Assembly (NCBI GenBank): GCA_011523485.1
Contig: WTGR01000739.1
Location: forward strand, 1-12,498
Source: Acidobacteriota bacterium
GTDB taxonomy: Bacteria > Acidobacteriota > Vicinamibacteria > Vicinamibacterales > UBA8438
Reading direction: 5' to 3'
DNA length: 12,498 nucleotides
The notes beneath the pieces were generated by a model. It was not told where the DNA came from, made no database searches, and was given only the letters and a program-made list of their open reading frames with translations. A program made the translations under genes and the position numbers. Shown here one piece after another: positions 6,714-12,498 of this stretch. Position 1 is the first letter of the stretch. Every line of letters starts with the position of its first letter.

Positions 6714-7184
6714 TGCGGGTCGTTCCGGCCTTCGCCCACGGCGCCCACGAGCAGCAACGGCGCTGATCCCTCCCAGGCATTCGCTCCCGAAGGCGCCGCG
6801 GGTGGCGATCTCGCGGCTGGCTCGGAGGCGCTCGCGGCCGAAGTCCGGGATGCGGTCGTGCACGAGCACGCTGCCCGTGCCCCAGGGCCCAACTCCAGGA
6901 ACGCGGCGGTCGGCAAATTTCCTCGGCCGCTTTCGACCTCAGCACCGAGCCGCGCGCTCCGCCAGCCGAGATCGAGAAGTCCGGCGCCCGGAACGGTCGC
7001 CCCCTGCCAGTGGCTCGGGGCGTCAGCAGGCCAAGCATCGACTCATCGTCAGGAGCGCATCGTACTCCTTGTCGTTGAACGGGCACCGCAGCCCGGGCAT
7101 CGTCCGTGCGAGGTTCCACGCCTGCGGGTGCCGCGGTGCCCCGAGCAGCAGATCGAGCGGCGTTGGCCGCTTGTTCTGGTCCAC
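6710..7184 (-). pseudogene. Hypothetical phage-like gene split over three frames
   Basis: A GTG at 7184 opens VDQNKRPTPLDLLLGAPRHP, continuing LARTMPGLRCPFNDKEYDAL. Near 7040 the sense moves to a second frame (VDAWPADAPSHWQGATVPGA, then LLDLGWRSARLGAEVESG). At a C/G run near 6885 it moves to a third (WGTGSVLVHDRIPDFGRERL, then RASREIATRGAFG). Near 6775 it moves again to WEGSAPLLLVGAVGEGRNDP and the stop at 6710. Joined, this is a coherent protein of about 155 aa; I do not recognise the family. It is the first gene after the AT-rich island, so its promoter is probably there. Confidence 0.5.
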
Positions 7185-7231
7185 CTATTTCAATGTTTCT
7201 GGAACTGCGTAACAGTATGTAAAACAAGTAC

Positions 7232-7372
7232 TTAACGTGAACTCCCGACTCCAGATCGCGGCTTCATGGCAACGCACTCTGTAGAGTACAAATCCTTCTT
7301 TAGCAATCGTCTGCGTAATTTTAGAGCCACTCTTTGGTAAAGGTACAAGGATGTACGCGCACGCGTATTCAT
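7232..7372 (-). CDS. Small basic protein encoded in the AT-rich island
   Basis: An ATG at 7372 gives MNTRARTSLYLYQRVALKLR and continues with KLRRRLLKKDLYSTEC, 46 aa, strongly basic with an amphipathic middle. AGGAGGG lies about 11 bases upstream (7384-7390). A longer start (GTG at 7444) is possible but would cross the TATAAT box. Codon use is much less GC-biased than in every other gene here. Could be a small DNA-binding regulator, or a chance frame. Confidence 0.35.
   Translation of the reverse strand: MNTRARTSLYLYQRVALKLRRRLLKKDLYSTECVAMKPRSGVGSSR
7354..7367. promoter_or_regulatory. Palindromic operator candidate in the AT-rich island
   Basis: TACGCGcaCGCGTA is a perfect 6-bp inverted repeat with a 2-bp spacer. 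It lies about 30 bp downstream of the minus-strand TATAAT, where a repressor would block transcript elongation or initiation. It also overlaps the first codons of the small ORF at 7232-7372. Confidence 0.3.
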
Positions 7373-7383
7373 ACCGGTCTGTA

Positions 7384-7430
7384 CCCTCCTACAGATTATA
7401 CCGAAATACCTGTAAATTACTGTAAAAAGT
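7384..7430 (-). promoter_or_regulatory. Candidate leftward promoter with TTTACAG direct repeats
   Basis: On the minus strand TATAAT (plus positions 7395-7400) is a perfect -10 box. Upstream are two direct repeats, TTTACAGTAA and TTTACAGGTA, side by side and one helical turn apart (about 7406-7425). The nearest -35-like TTTACA is about 20 bp from the -10, longer than ideal, so an activator at the repeats may be needed. It points toward the genes at 7184 and below. The AGGAGGG at 7384-7390 overlaps the expected start of transcription. Confidence 0.42.
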
Positions 7431-7479
7431 AGATTTAAGGCCACCAGAAAGGATGCGCATGAGGCGCTGCACTTACCCT

Positions 7480-7734
7480 TCAGAAAACCATGTAAACTGT
7501 TGATTTTATTTCATTTATACAACTATGCGGAAGGTGTTCGGCGACGAGCGAGCCGTTGCCGCGCCACCGTGGGGTCCGACCTCCGGCATCGGGGCGGCGC
7601 GTGCGTGTCAGCGCGTCGCATTCGTGTGCCGGGCTGCACTCCTGCATCCGGTCGGCGTCGCCGGCCGCCGCAGGGGTAGCGTGCGACTCCTCTTGCAGGC
7701 GGTAAAGTGCAATATCTCCGGGATGGCGTTGCAC
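7480..7734 (-). CDS. Hypothetical ORF ending in the AT-rich island
   Basis: An 84-aa frame beginning at a GTG (7734), whose sense extends further upstream without a start (GALGDVGKHLVQRHPGDIAL, then YRLQEESHATPAAAGDADRM). The last dozen residues (INEIKSTVYMVF) come from the AT-rich island, so the original C-terminus may have been replaced there. No motif recognised. Either a 5'-truncated or frameshifted gene continuing from 7901, or a chance frame. Confidence 0.28.
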   Translation of the reverse strand: MQRHPGDIALYRLQEESHATPAAAGDADRMQECSPAHECDALTRTRRPDAGGRTPRWRGNGSLVAEHLPHSCINEIKSTVYMVF

Positions 7735-7745
7735 GAGGTGCTTGC

Positions 7746-7901
7746 CTACATCGCCAAGTGCCCCGCGGTGGTTCGCACCGCTCTCGCGACTGACTGACGA
7801 TCACCGGCGAGACCCTCGTTCGCATGCTCGTGGCACTTGCGATCATGCGCGTCGACTCGATCCCGAGCGGAACGTGACGGTACTCCGGCCTCAGCCGTCA
7901 T
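7746..7901 (-). CDS. Hypothetical ORF, possibly the 5' part of a frameshifted gene
   Basis: An ATG at 7901 gives MTAEAGVPSRSARDRVDAHD and continues with KCHEHANEGLAGDRQSVARA to a stop at 7746, 51 aa. It begins about 12 bases after the upstream stop (7913), in the usual compact layout. A shift of frame near 7795 would join it to the GALGDVGKHLVQ frame described at 7480-7734. No family recognised. Confidence 0.3.
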   Translation of the reverse strand: MTAEAGVPSRSARDRVDAHDRKCHEHANEGLAGDRQSVARAVRTTAGHLAM

Positions 7902-7912
7902 GGAGGGAGTGG

Positions 7913-8353
7913 TCACCTCAGTGCCGAACGCGTTGGCGCCGCCGCGTGCACGATGACGCGGCCCGGCGGAACCGTTCCCATCGGCTCGTCCGGCGGCAGC
8001 GGCGCGTCGCTGTCGACGACCGGCGCCGGGTGCACCACCTCGAACTCCGTGGTGCTCCGCGCCGTCGCCGTTGTGGGGCAAACGCGTGGTTGCGTGCCAC
8101 GCGCAGCGTGTTCCCCGGCAGCACGGCGAGCGCTTCGTCGAACCCGGGGACTGGCCTTCCGTCGCCCGATGTCCATGATGGCTCTTGCCGTCAACCATCG
8201 CCTATCAGGCTTCGGGCACCCCTTGCGCATCGCCCGCATGCAGGTGAACGGGAGGTCGCTCTTTGGATCGGTTGGCGCCGCAGAGCTCGCGTTCGGCGTC
8301 CCCGGGGGTTCGGTTTGCCGCCCGCTGTCCTCGGTGGTCCTTCCAGCCGTCAC
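7913..8353 (-). CDS. Hypothetical phage-like protein, probably with internal frame changes
   Basis: An open frame of about 146 aa from a GTG at 8353, 20 bp after the ParB-Dam stop. The N-terminal half (SDLPFTCMRAMRKGCPKPDR, then WLTARAIMDIGRR) and the C-terminal end (FEVVHPAPVVDSDAPLPPDE) look like protein. The middle (8080-8160) is Arg-rich, while another frame there reads GFDEALAVLPGNTLRVARNH, which is far more plausible. So two compensating frame changes are likely. Function unknown. Confidence 0.38.
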   Translation of the reverse strand: MTAGRTTEDSGRQTEPPGTPNASSAAPTDPKSDLPFTCMRAMRKGCPKPDRRWLTARAIMDIGRRKASPRVRRSARRAAGEHAARGTQPRVCPTTATARSTTEFEVVHPAPVVDSDAPLPPDEPMGTVPPGRVIVHAAAPTRSALR

Positions 8354-8373
8354 CTCGCCGCCGCCCTGCTCTG

Positions 8374-9732
8374 CTATTCCCGTAGCGTCGACGTCAGCGG
8401 CACGCCCCAAACGCCGAATACCTTGGACGAAGGACTTGAGCCCAGCCCTAGCAGAAAGAGTGCCAGACGCCCCATGTCCTGGGCCCCGTCGCCGGCGGCG
8501 CTGGCACTCCGGCGCCCACGCTCGACCACCACGCCGTCGAACCCGGGCGACTCCAGCAGCTTCACCGCCCAGTCGGAGCGAAGATCGGCGGGCCCGAGAA
8601 ACGACGCCCGGCGCACGCGGCCAGAGGCCAGTTCCGCCAGAAGCTTGTCTGCAAACTCGCCGACGCGCTCGAGCGGCGGAAAAACATGGACGGTGCCTTG
8701 CCATGGCAGGCTCAAGCCGTCCTGCTCCGGCGAGTACCACTCCCCGGCCGCGACGCTGTCCTTCGCCGTGTCGCTCGAGCACGGATCCAAATCGATGTCG
8801 CCGAGTGTCACACGCAAGCAAGACAGAAGCAGCGGTGGAGTGGTCAGCTCCGGCGACCGTCCCGGTGCCTCTGCACCCCTCGCCGATTCGGTCGCCGTCG
8901 CGGTGGAAGCCGGCTGGGAAGACACCTCCCCGGCCGGCGCCGACATCGCGTCGGAAGCGTTCTCCTTGCGCGTCGATCGAGCCTTCCCGCCCTGTGGGTT
9001 CTCGCCCCGGGACGTCGATTCCGTGGGAGTCGTGGTCCGCTTGCCGCTCGGCGCCGAAGACTGCGAATCGTCGTCGGTGCGATCCGTGCTTGTCTCGCCG
9101 GCGGCCGGCGCCGCTTGGGGCACGTCCCTGCCAGGAGGCGCCGGCTCCTTGCATGTCTCGGCGGCGGCGTTGAGCTCGAGCGACCCTTGCAGGACCTGCG
9201 CCGCGAGATCCGGCGCAACCCTCAGGACGCGTTCGGCCCGCCTCAGGTATGAATCCGCGACGGATAGCCGTGCGGCCACCTGGTCCTTTCTCAGGTCCTG
9301 CCATATTGCCGCCCGTAGCAGCAACGCGCCGATCATGGCGTACTGCCCTTTGCGCATGTTTCGCCGACGGATGTTCGCGCTGATGATCACTGCGAAGGGA
9401 TCGGCATCGGCCGGCAGTTCCTTGAAGACCGGAGTAGTGCGTGCCTCTATTGCCGCGCGTAGCCTGTTCCTCCCATCCACGATCACGCTGGCATCCGGCC
9501 CCGCGACCAGGATCGGTTCGCGCACGCCGTGCGCGCCCACGTCCTCGACGAAACGGGTGAACGCCTCACCCTCGATCAGCGGAAAGAGACGCGCGAACGG
9601 GTGGACCGTATATGTCCTGCCGCTCACTTCGTACGTCTCCTTCTCGTCCCACGGGACCGGTGCGACCAGCATCTCGACCTCCCATGGGTGCTCGCGCACC
9701 CGGTAACGGCGACGGCGGTCCTGCGTCGCCAT
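8374..9732 (-). CDS. ParB-like domain fused to a phage Dam-type adenine methyltransferase domain with altered catalytic motif
   Basis: An uninterrupted frame of 452 aa from the ATG at 9732, where the text becomes MATQDRRRRYRVREHPWE. There is no clear ribosome binding site. Residues about 40-190 are ParB/Spo0J-like: HPFARLFPL, VIVDGRNRLRAA (83-94), VIISANIRRRNMRKGQYAM (115-133), then LSVADSYLRRAERVLRVAPD, the DNA-binding helices of phage ParB proteins. A low-complexity Ser/Thr/Pro/Ala linker (about 195-300) follows. Residues 305-430 match the phage DNA N-6-adenine-methyltransferase family: LGDIDLDPCSS (310-320), WYSPEQDGLSLPWQGTVHV (332-350), ADKLLAELASGRV. The catalytic NPPY is FPPL here (351-354), and the later RGRxRF reads RGRRSA. 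Methyl transfer is therefore doubtful, while sequence-specific DNA binding may remain. The fusion would tether the methylase to ParB sites. Confidence 0.7.
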   Translation of the reverse strand: MATQDRRRRYRVREHPWEVEMLVAPVPWDEKETYEVSGRTYTVHPFARLFPLIEGEAFTRFVEDVGAHGVREPILVAGPDASVIVDGRNRLRAAIEARTTPVFKELPADADPFAVIISANIRRRNMRKGQYAMIGALLLRAAIWQDLRKDQVAARLSVADSYLRRAERVLRVAPDLAAQVLQGSLELNAAAETCKEPAPPGRDVPQAAPAAGETSTDRTDDDSQSSAPSGKRTTTPTESTSRGENPQGGKARSTRKENASDAMSAPAGEVSSQPASTATATESARGAEAPGRSPELTTPPLLLSCLRVTLGDIDLDPCSSDTAKDSVAAGEWYSPEQDGLSLPWQGTVHVFPPLERVGEFADKLLAELASGRVRRASFLGPADLRSDWAVKLLESPGFDGVVVERGRRSASAAGDGAQDMGRLALFLLGLGSSPSSKVFGVWGVPLTSTLRE

Positions 9733-9739
9733 CGTTGGT

Positions 9740-11125
9740 TGGGGTATAGCGAGCTGGGGTCGATACGGTGGCCGGCGGGACCCGGACGATACGGTCTGCG
9801 CTGCGGCCGTCGAACGCATCCTCCTTCGGGCAGCGACCGCGCGTCGGACCGGCTGAGACCTATTCCGGCTCCTTCGTCGCAAGGTACTCCGGCCACGCCG
9901 GATTCAGTCCGCCAGCCCCGTACCGCGCCCGGCCCCGTGCGCGAGGCGATCGGACGTAGCCGCCAGAACTCTGGGTGATGCGTCGCCCGCTCCCGCACCC
10001 CTGGCGACAAGGCTCGGGCACGGACCGCTACCAGTATCGGTTTCGTCCTTTTTTCTCCCTGCTCCCCGGCCCATTCGGGCTTACGGCCACTTCGTCGACA
10101 CCGTCCTCATGACGGTGCCGATCACTCCCGGGACGAATGACGACGCGCAATCGAGTACGGCTGGCTCCGGTGACCCGCGTCGGCTCATTGGCCAACTTGC
10201 GACCCGCGTGTGAACAGCGCGCGCGACCGACCAGTTTGTCCGCGGGTGCCGCTGTTGTCGTACGCGGCTTTGTCCGCTGAGTGCCTGCAGGACATCCTGG
10301 AGCCGTGGCGCAGGCTGCCAGAGGGCGGGCACTCATGCCGCCCGCGGTCTGCGAGTCGCAGCTTCGCGTCGTCGACCCGCCTGCCGGTGTCCGTTCGCGC
10401 GCGGTTTGGCCGGCCCCCAACGCGTTGGGACGCGACCATGGGCTGGGAAACAGGGTGGTGGTTTCCGGTTTCGACTGCTACGGCTCGGTGCCGCGCGCAA
10501 CGGCACTGCCCGTGTGGGTCTACGGCGTGGACGGGTCGAACCGGGGTGACCCAATGGCATTGCTACGCGACTACCGCGATGTTGCCCGGCAACGAGGGAC
10601 CGGCGCCGTCGATGATTCTCGCGACCACGCGCTCGACGATCCGCTGTGCGCCCCATTTGCCGCCGCGTGTGCGCCCGACAATGTCGTCGGCCCCGTTGGC
10701 GGCCTTTACGTGACCGCTGTCCTGACGGATGTCGGCGATGCAGGCGATCGCGCAGTCGCTCTCCGAACCGAGGAACTACCCGCGCGGCATGCCGACGCCA
10801 CCCACTTCCTTGCCTGACCTGCACGAACAGCGGCACGCCTCCTCGCGCCAGGCCCGCTTCGACGCTGTGGTCAGCGTCGGAATCGACTGCCGACCGGACG
10901 GCGCCGATGCAACGCACCTCGGTAACAGGATCGCTATTCGGACCCGCGCACATTGCGTCGTTTCGGTTCGAAGTACCCGCCGAGCGTCCCTCGCTCCCGA
11001 CGCTTGTTGACCAGTTGACATGAGGCCGGCAAGAACCAGGAACTGTTCTGCCATTCCGTCGTCCAGTTGGCAGAGACAGAACGCGCGTGCGCGGCCCGAG
11101 CCCGATGCGCTCGCCCCACCGAATC
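9740..11125. other. Unresolved stretch with coding-like fragments but no identifiable gene
   Basis: No frame on either strand gives a protein I can name. Minus-strand pieces with natural-looking composition are listed separately (9860-10010 and 10563-11207). Between 10010 and 10560 the minus-strand frames are Arg/His/Pro-rich, with one stretch (HWVTPVRPVHAVDPHGQCRC) that I cannot place. The plus-strand frame at 10281-10817 is equally unremarkable. It is most likely further decayed phage sequence. Confidence 0.4.
9860..10010 (-). pseudogene. C-terminal fragment of an unidentified gene upstream of the ParB-Dam gene
   Basis: One frame reads VRERATHHPEFWRLRPIA near 10000-9950. A second ends GGLNPAWPEYLATKEPE at a TAG (9860). 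The GLNPAW motif is reminiscent of the end of phage DNA methyltransferases, but the tail is too short to assign. One frame change is needed to join the pieces. Confidence 0.28.
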
Positions 11126-11207
11126 TCAACCCGGACACTGAGCCACTGGTCCCCACACTGCCAGCTCCGTCGTCGTCAGCACCCTCCGCAGGCGCCATGC
11201 CCACCAT
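10563..11207 (-). pseudogene. Unidentified gene interrupted by an in-frame TAG
   Basis: An open frame runs from about 11207 (MVGMAPAEGADDDGAG, later DDGMAEQFLVLAGLMSTGQQ) to a TAG at 10776. In the same frame it resumes FLGSESDCAIACIADIRQDS, continues GHVKAANGADDIVGRTRGGK and RIVERVVARIIDG, and stops at 10563. The part after the TAG is the more protein-like. Read through, it would be about 213 aa. The stop may be a nonsense mutation or simply the boundary between two genes. No family recognised. Confidence 0.3.
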
Positions 11208-11326
11208 CGGGCCCGCACTTGCTGGTCCGGGTGCGGCAGGATCCGGTAGAAGTAGTAGTGGTCGATCGGCGGCAATCCGACGGGCACGTCCTTGCCCGCC
11301 ATTCTCTCAAGCTGCGCCCAGGCCAT
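11126..11326 (-). CDS. Hypothetical protein, 66 aa, or C-terminus of the exonuclease-like gene
   Basis: An ATG at 11326 gives MAWAQLERMAGKDVPVGLPP and continues IDHYYFYRILPHPDQQ, with a weak GATAGAG upstream. It overlaps the end of the upstream frame by 20 bp. The segment WAQLERM is what one expects at the end of a DnaQ-type domain, so a slipped frame joining the two genes is as likely as an independent start. Function of the DHYYFYRI segment unknown. Confidence 0.38.
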   Translation of the reverse strand: MAWAQLERMAGKDVPVGLPPIDHYYFYRILPHPDQQVRARWWAWRLRRVLTTTELAVWGPVAQCPG

Positions 11327-11843
11327 CTCTATCTATGACCGCGCGTTCGTGAGTCGCCGCCCAGACCTTCTCGGGCCAGTCCCGGGCCACATCAGCGACG
11401 AGAGACGCTTCGGGCGCCTCCGGTAGGCGTCCGCGAGCCGGCTGCGCTCGGGCTTCTGCCACAGCTTGCGCGTCGACTATCGGCACGTCGTGCGCGGTCC
11501 ACTCGCGCCCGGCGATGCTCATCTCCCGCTCGAGGATCTGCACGTCGCCCACGACGGCATAGCCGCCGATGTCGGCGCCTTGGAGCAACGCTTCGAATCT
11601 CGGCCGCGACCTCGCGGAACGACCGCTTGTCTACGACGTTCCTCGTCGCGGATGCCGTGCACCTCGGTCGAGTCCGCGCTGATCGCCGTCTCCGGGTTCA
11701 CGACCCAGTACCCCCGGCGTCGCGCCGTCGGGCTCGAAGCGCGCGATCGCCAGGCTCACGAGGCGTACCGTTGCCGCCCCGCCGTCGCTCCCTCCGCAGT
11801 CGATTACCGCAAGCGGACGCGTCAGGTTCTCGATGCGCTTCAT
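11307..11843 (-). pseudogene. DnaQ-like (DEDD) 3'-5' exonuclease remnant, multiply frameshifted
   Basis: Four pieces read in order as one protein of the DnaQ exonuclease type. From the ATG at 11843: RPLAVIDCGGSDGGAATV, LVSLAIARFEPDGA. After a G-run near 11715: YWVVNPETAISADSTEVHGI. After a shift near 11645: NVVDKRSFREVAAEI. After one near 11595: LLQGADIGGYAVVGDVQILE. It ends VARDWPEKVWAATHERAVID. VHGI(T/R)DE, GADIGGYN and the LERE-W spacing are typical of the family. The catalytic acidic motif DxE reads D15-C-G17, the N of GGYN is A, and the expected H-x4-D near the end is absent (ADVARDW). Both frame and active site are lost. Such enzymes normally proofread or process phage DNA ends. Confidence 0.5.
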
Positions 11844-11898
11844 CGGATCAATCTGCGGTGCTGGCGGGCGTCAGTGGGTAACGCGTGGTGCTGTTCGC

Positions 11899-12180
11899 TC
11901 ACCGCAGGTGCGCCGTCAGCTTCGCGGCCGCCGTCAGATGGTCCACGAGCAGGTCGAGCGCCGCGCCCTCGTCGCTCCGGCGCTCGACGCCGGCGTCGTT
12001 GATGCGCACGACGTCTTCTCGCGCTCGAGCGCCGCCGTGGCTGCCGCCGCTTCGGGTAGGTGCTCGCCATCGGGATGGTCCACTCGTCGCGGTTTGTCGC
12101 CGGCGGTGACTATCGGCCAGCAGCACAGCGGCAGTCTGCTCGGCGAGGCCGGCCAGCGGGAACTGTTCCTCGCTGTTGTC
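11899..12180 (-). pseudogene. Hypothetical phage-like gene, frameshifted
   Basis: Three frames give consecutive natural segments: NSEEQFPLAGLAEQTAAVLL (about 12175-12115), then DHPDGEHLPEAAAATAALER (about 12085-12030), then DVVRINDAGVERRSDEGAAL and LDLLVDHLTAAAKLTAHLR to a TGA at 11899. The combined protein is acidic and alanine-rich and probably helical. It ends 55 bp before the exonuclease-like gene. Family not recognised; it may be continuous with the fragment at 12246-12440. Confidence 0.4.
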
Positions 12181-12245
12181 CCGCCCCGGTCGTCGACGCC
12201 GAGCAGGTGTCGTCGTTGGCGAAAACGTACTGCGAACTACATGGC

Positions 12246-12440
12246 GTCGAGCTGCGTGGCTCAGAGTGGACGAGCGCCTCGATCGCCACCGGCCGCCAGC
12301 GTGCCTCCTCGGCCGCTAGCGGCAGGGCCGTGTTGGTAGAACCCCGGGACGCTGATGTGTCAGACCCGCCCGCCGTGAACGACGGTCGGCTCCGACGGCG
12401 CCTTGAACGCCGCGGTCACCTCTACTGTCAACGAGCCGGG
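12246..12440 (-). pseudogene. Fragment of an unidentified phage-like gene at the window edge
   Basis: Minus-strand segments in changing frames: LTVEVTAAFKAPSEPTVVHG (about 12430-12365), HISVPGFYQHG (about 12358-12328), LPLAAEEARWRPVAIEALVH (about 12330-12265). They follow one another closely and look like a single protein interrupted by at least two frame changes. It may continue beyond the window. No function can be assigned. Confidence 0.35.
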
Positions 12441-12498
12441 AGAACTGACGGAAATTGAAGCCAGATCGGTTCAAAGACCACCTTCTGAGGAAGCAGAC

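Larger units (their letters stand above)
7190..7525. other. AT-rich island in the GC-rich phage-like block
   Basis: Base composition changes abruptly from about 7190 to 7525 and changes back just as sharply. TGTAAA recurs at about 7215, 7411, 7421 and 7490. It contains a consensus TATAAT on the minus strand, a 14-bp inverted repeat and one small AT-biased ORF. I find no long terminal inverted repeats to mark it as an insertion. A promoter/operator region or a replication origin of the phage would both fit; a small horizontally acquired insert is also possible. Confidence 0.6.

Noticed and set aside
7270..7310. tRNA-like T-loop (GTACAAATC) in the AT-rich island
   Set aside because: The flanking bases do not pair as a T-arm and no acceptor or anticodon stems can be drawn.
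7742..9706. A plus-strand open frame of 654 aa
   Set aside because: It is antisense to the ParB-Dam gene and its neighbour, whose motifs are recognisable on the minus strand. Its own translation is Ser/Arg/Pro-rich with no family resemblance.
10045..10055. Run of six T as an intrinsic terminator
   Set aside because: Only a 4-bp stem can be formed upstream, so no terminator hairpin is supported.
10281..10817. Plus-strand frame of 178 aa (MALLRDYRDVARQRGTG region)
   Set aside because: Fairly protein-like, but on the opposite strand to all neighbouring genes, with no motif and no start signal, and antisense to an equally plausible minus-strand frame.

Overview
The window is visibly GC-rich, with third codon positions dominated by G and C. 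That fits a high-GC bacterium or its prophage, but nothing in the sequence fixes the taxon. It falls into two unlike parts.

Part 1 (about 6-3433, plus strand) is a complete-looking IS21-family insertion sequence. It has paired 13-bp terminal repeats at both ends, an intact istA transposase with all three DDE acidic residues, an intact istB AAA+ helper overlapping it by an ATGA, and an unusual extension of about 970 bp before the right end. The extension holds a large perfect hairpin and a 96-aa passenger gene. That gene seems to have its own leaderless promoter and a 12-bp palindrome upstream.

Part 2 (about 3434-12498, minus strand) is phage-like: small genes packed head to tail with ATGA or GTGA overlaps. 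Recognisable proteins, in transcription order, are a DnaQ/DEDD-type exonuclease, a ParB-like protein fused to a phage Dam-type adenine methyltransferase, a calcineurin-like phosphoesterase, a P-loop kinase-like protein fused to a hexapeptide beta-helix, and an HD-family protein. An AT-rich island (about 7190-7525) with a consensus TATAAT breaks the GC-rich block. It probably holds the promoter for the leftward genes below it.

Part 2 looks broken in two ways. Many genes can only be read by changing frame, often at a G or C run. The enzymes I recognise also keep their scaffold sequence but differ from the family pattern at catalytic or metal-binding positions. Examples are HA where HD is expected, HAYVY for HGHVH, FPPL for NPPY and DxG for DxE. 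The IS next to it has no such defects. The simplest reading is a decaying prophage remnant that later took in a still-intact IS21 element. A low-quality assembly of part 2, or a set of pseudoenzymes, are the alternatives. From about 9740 to 11125 I see only fragments and no gene I can name.
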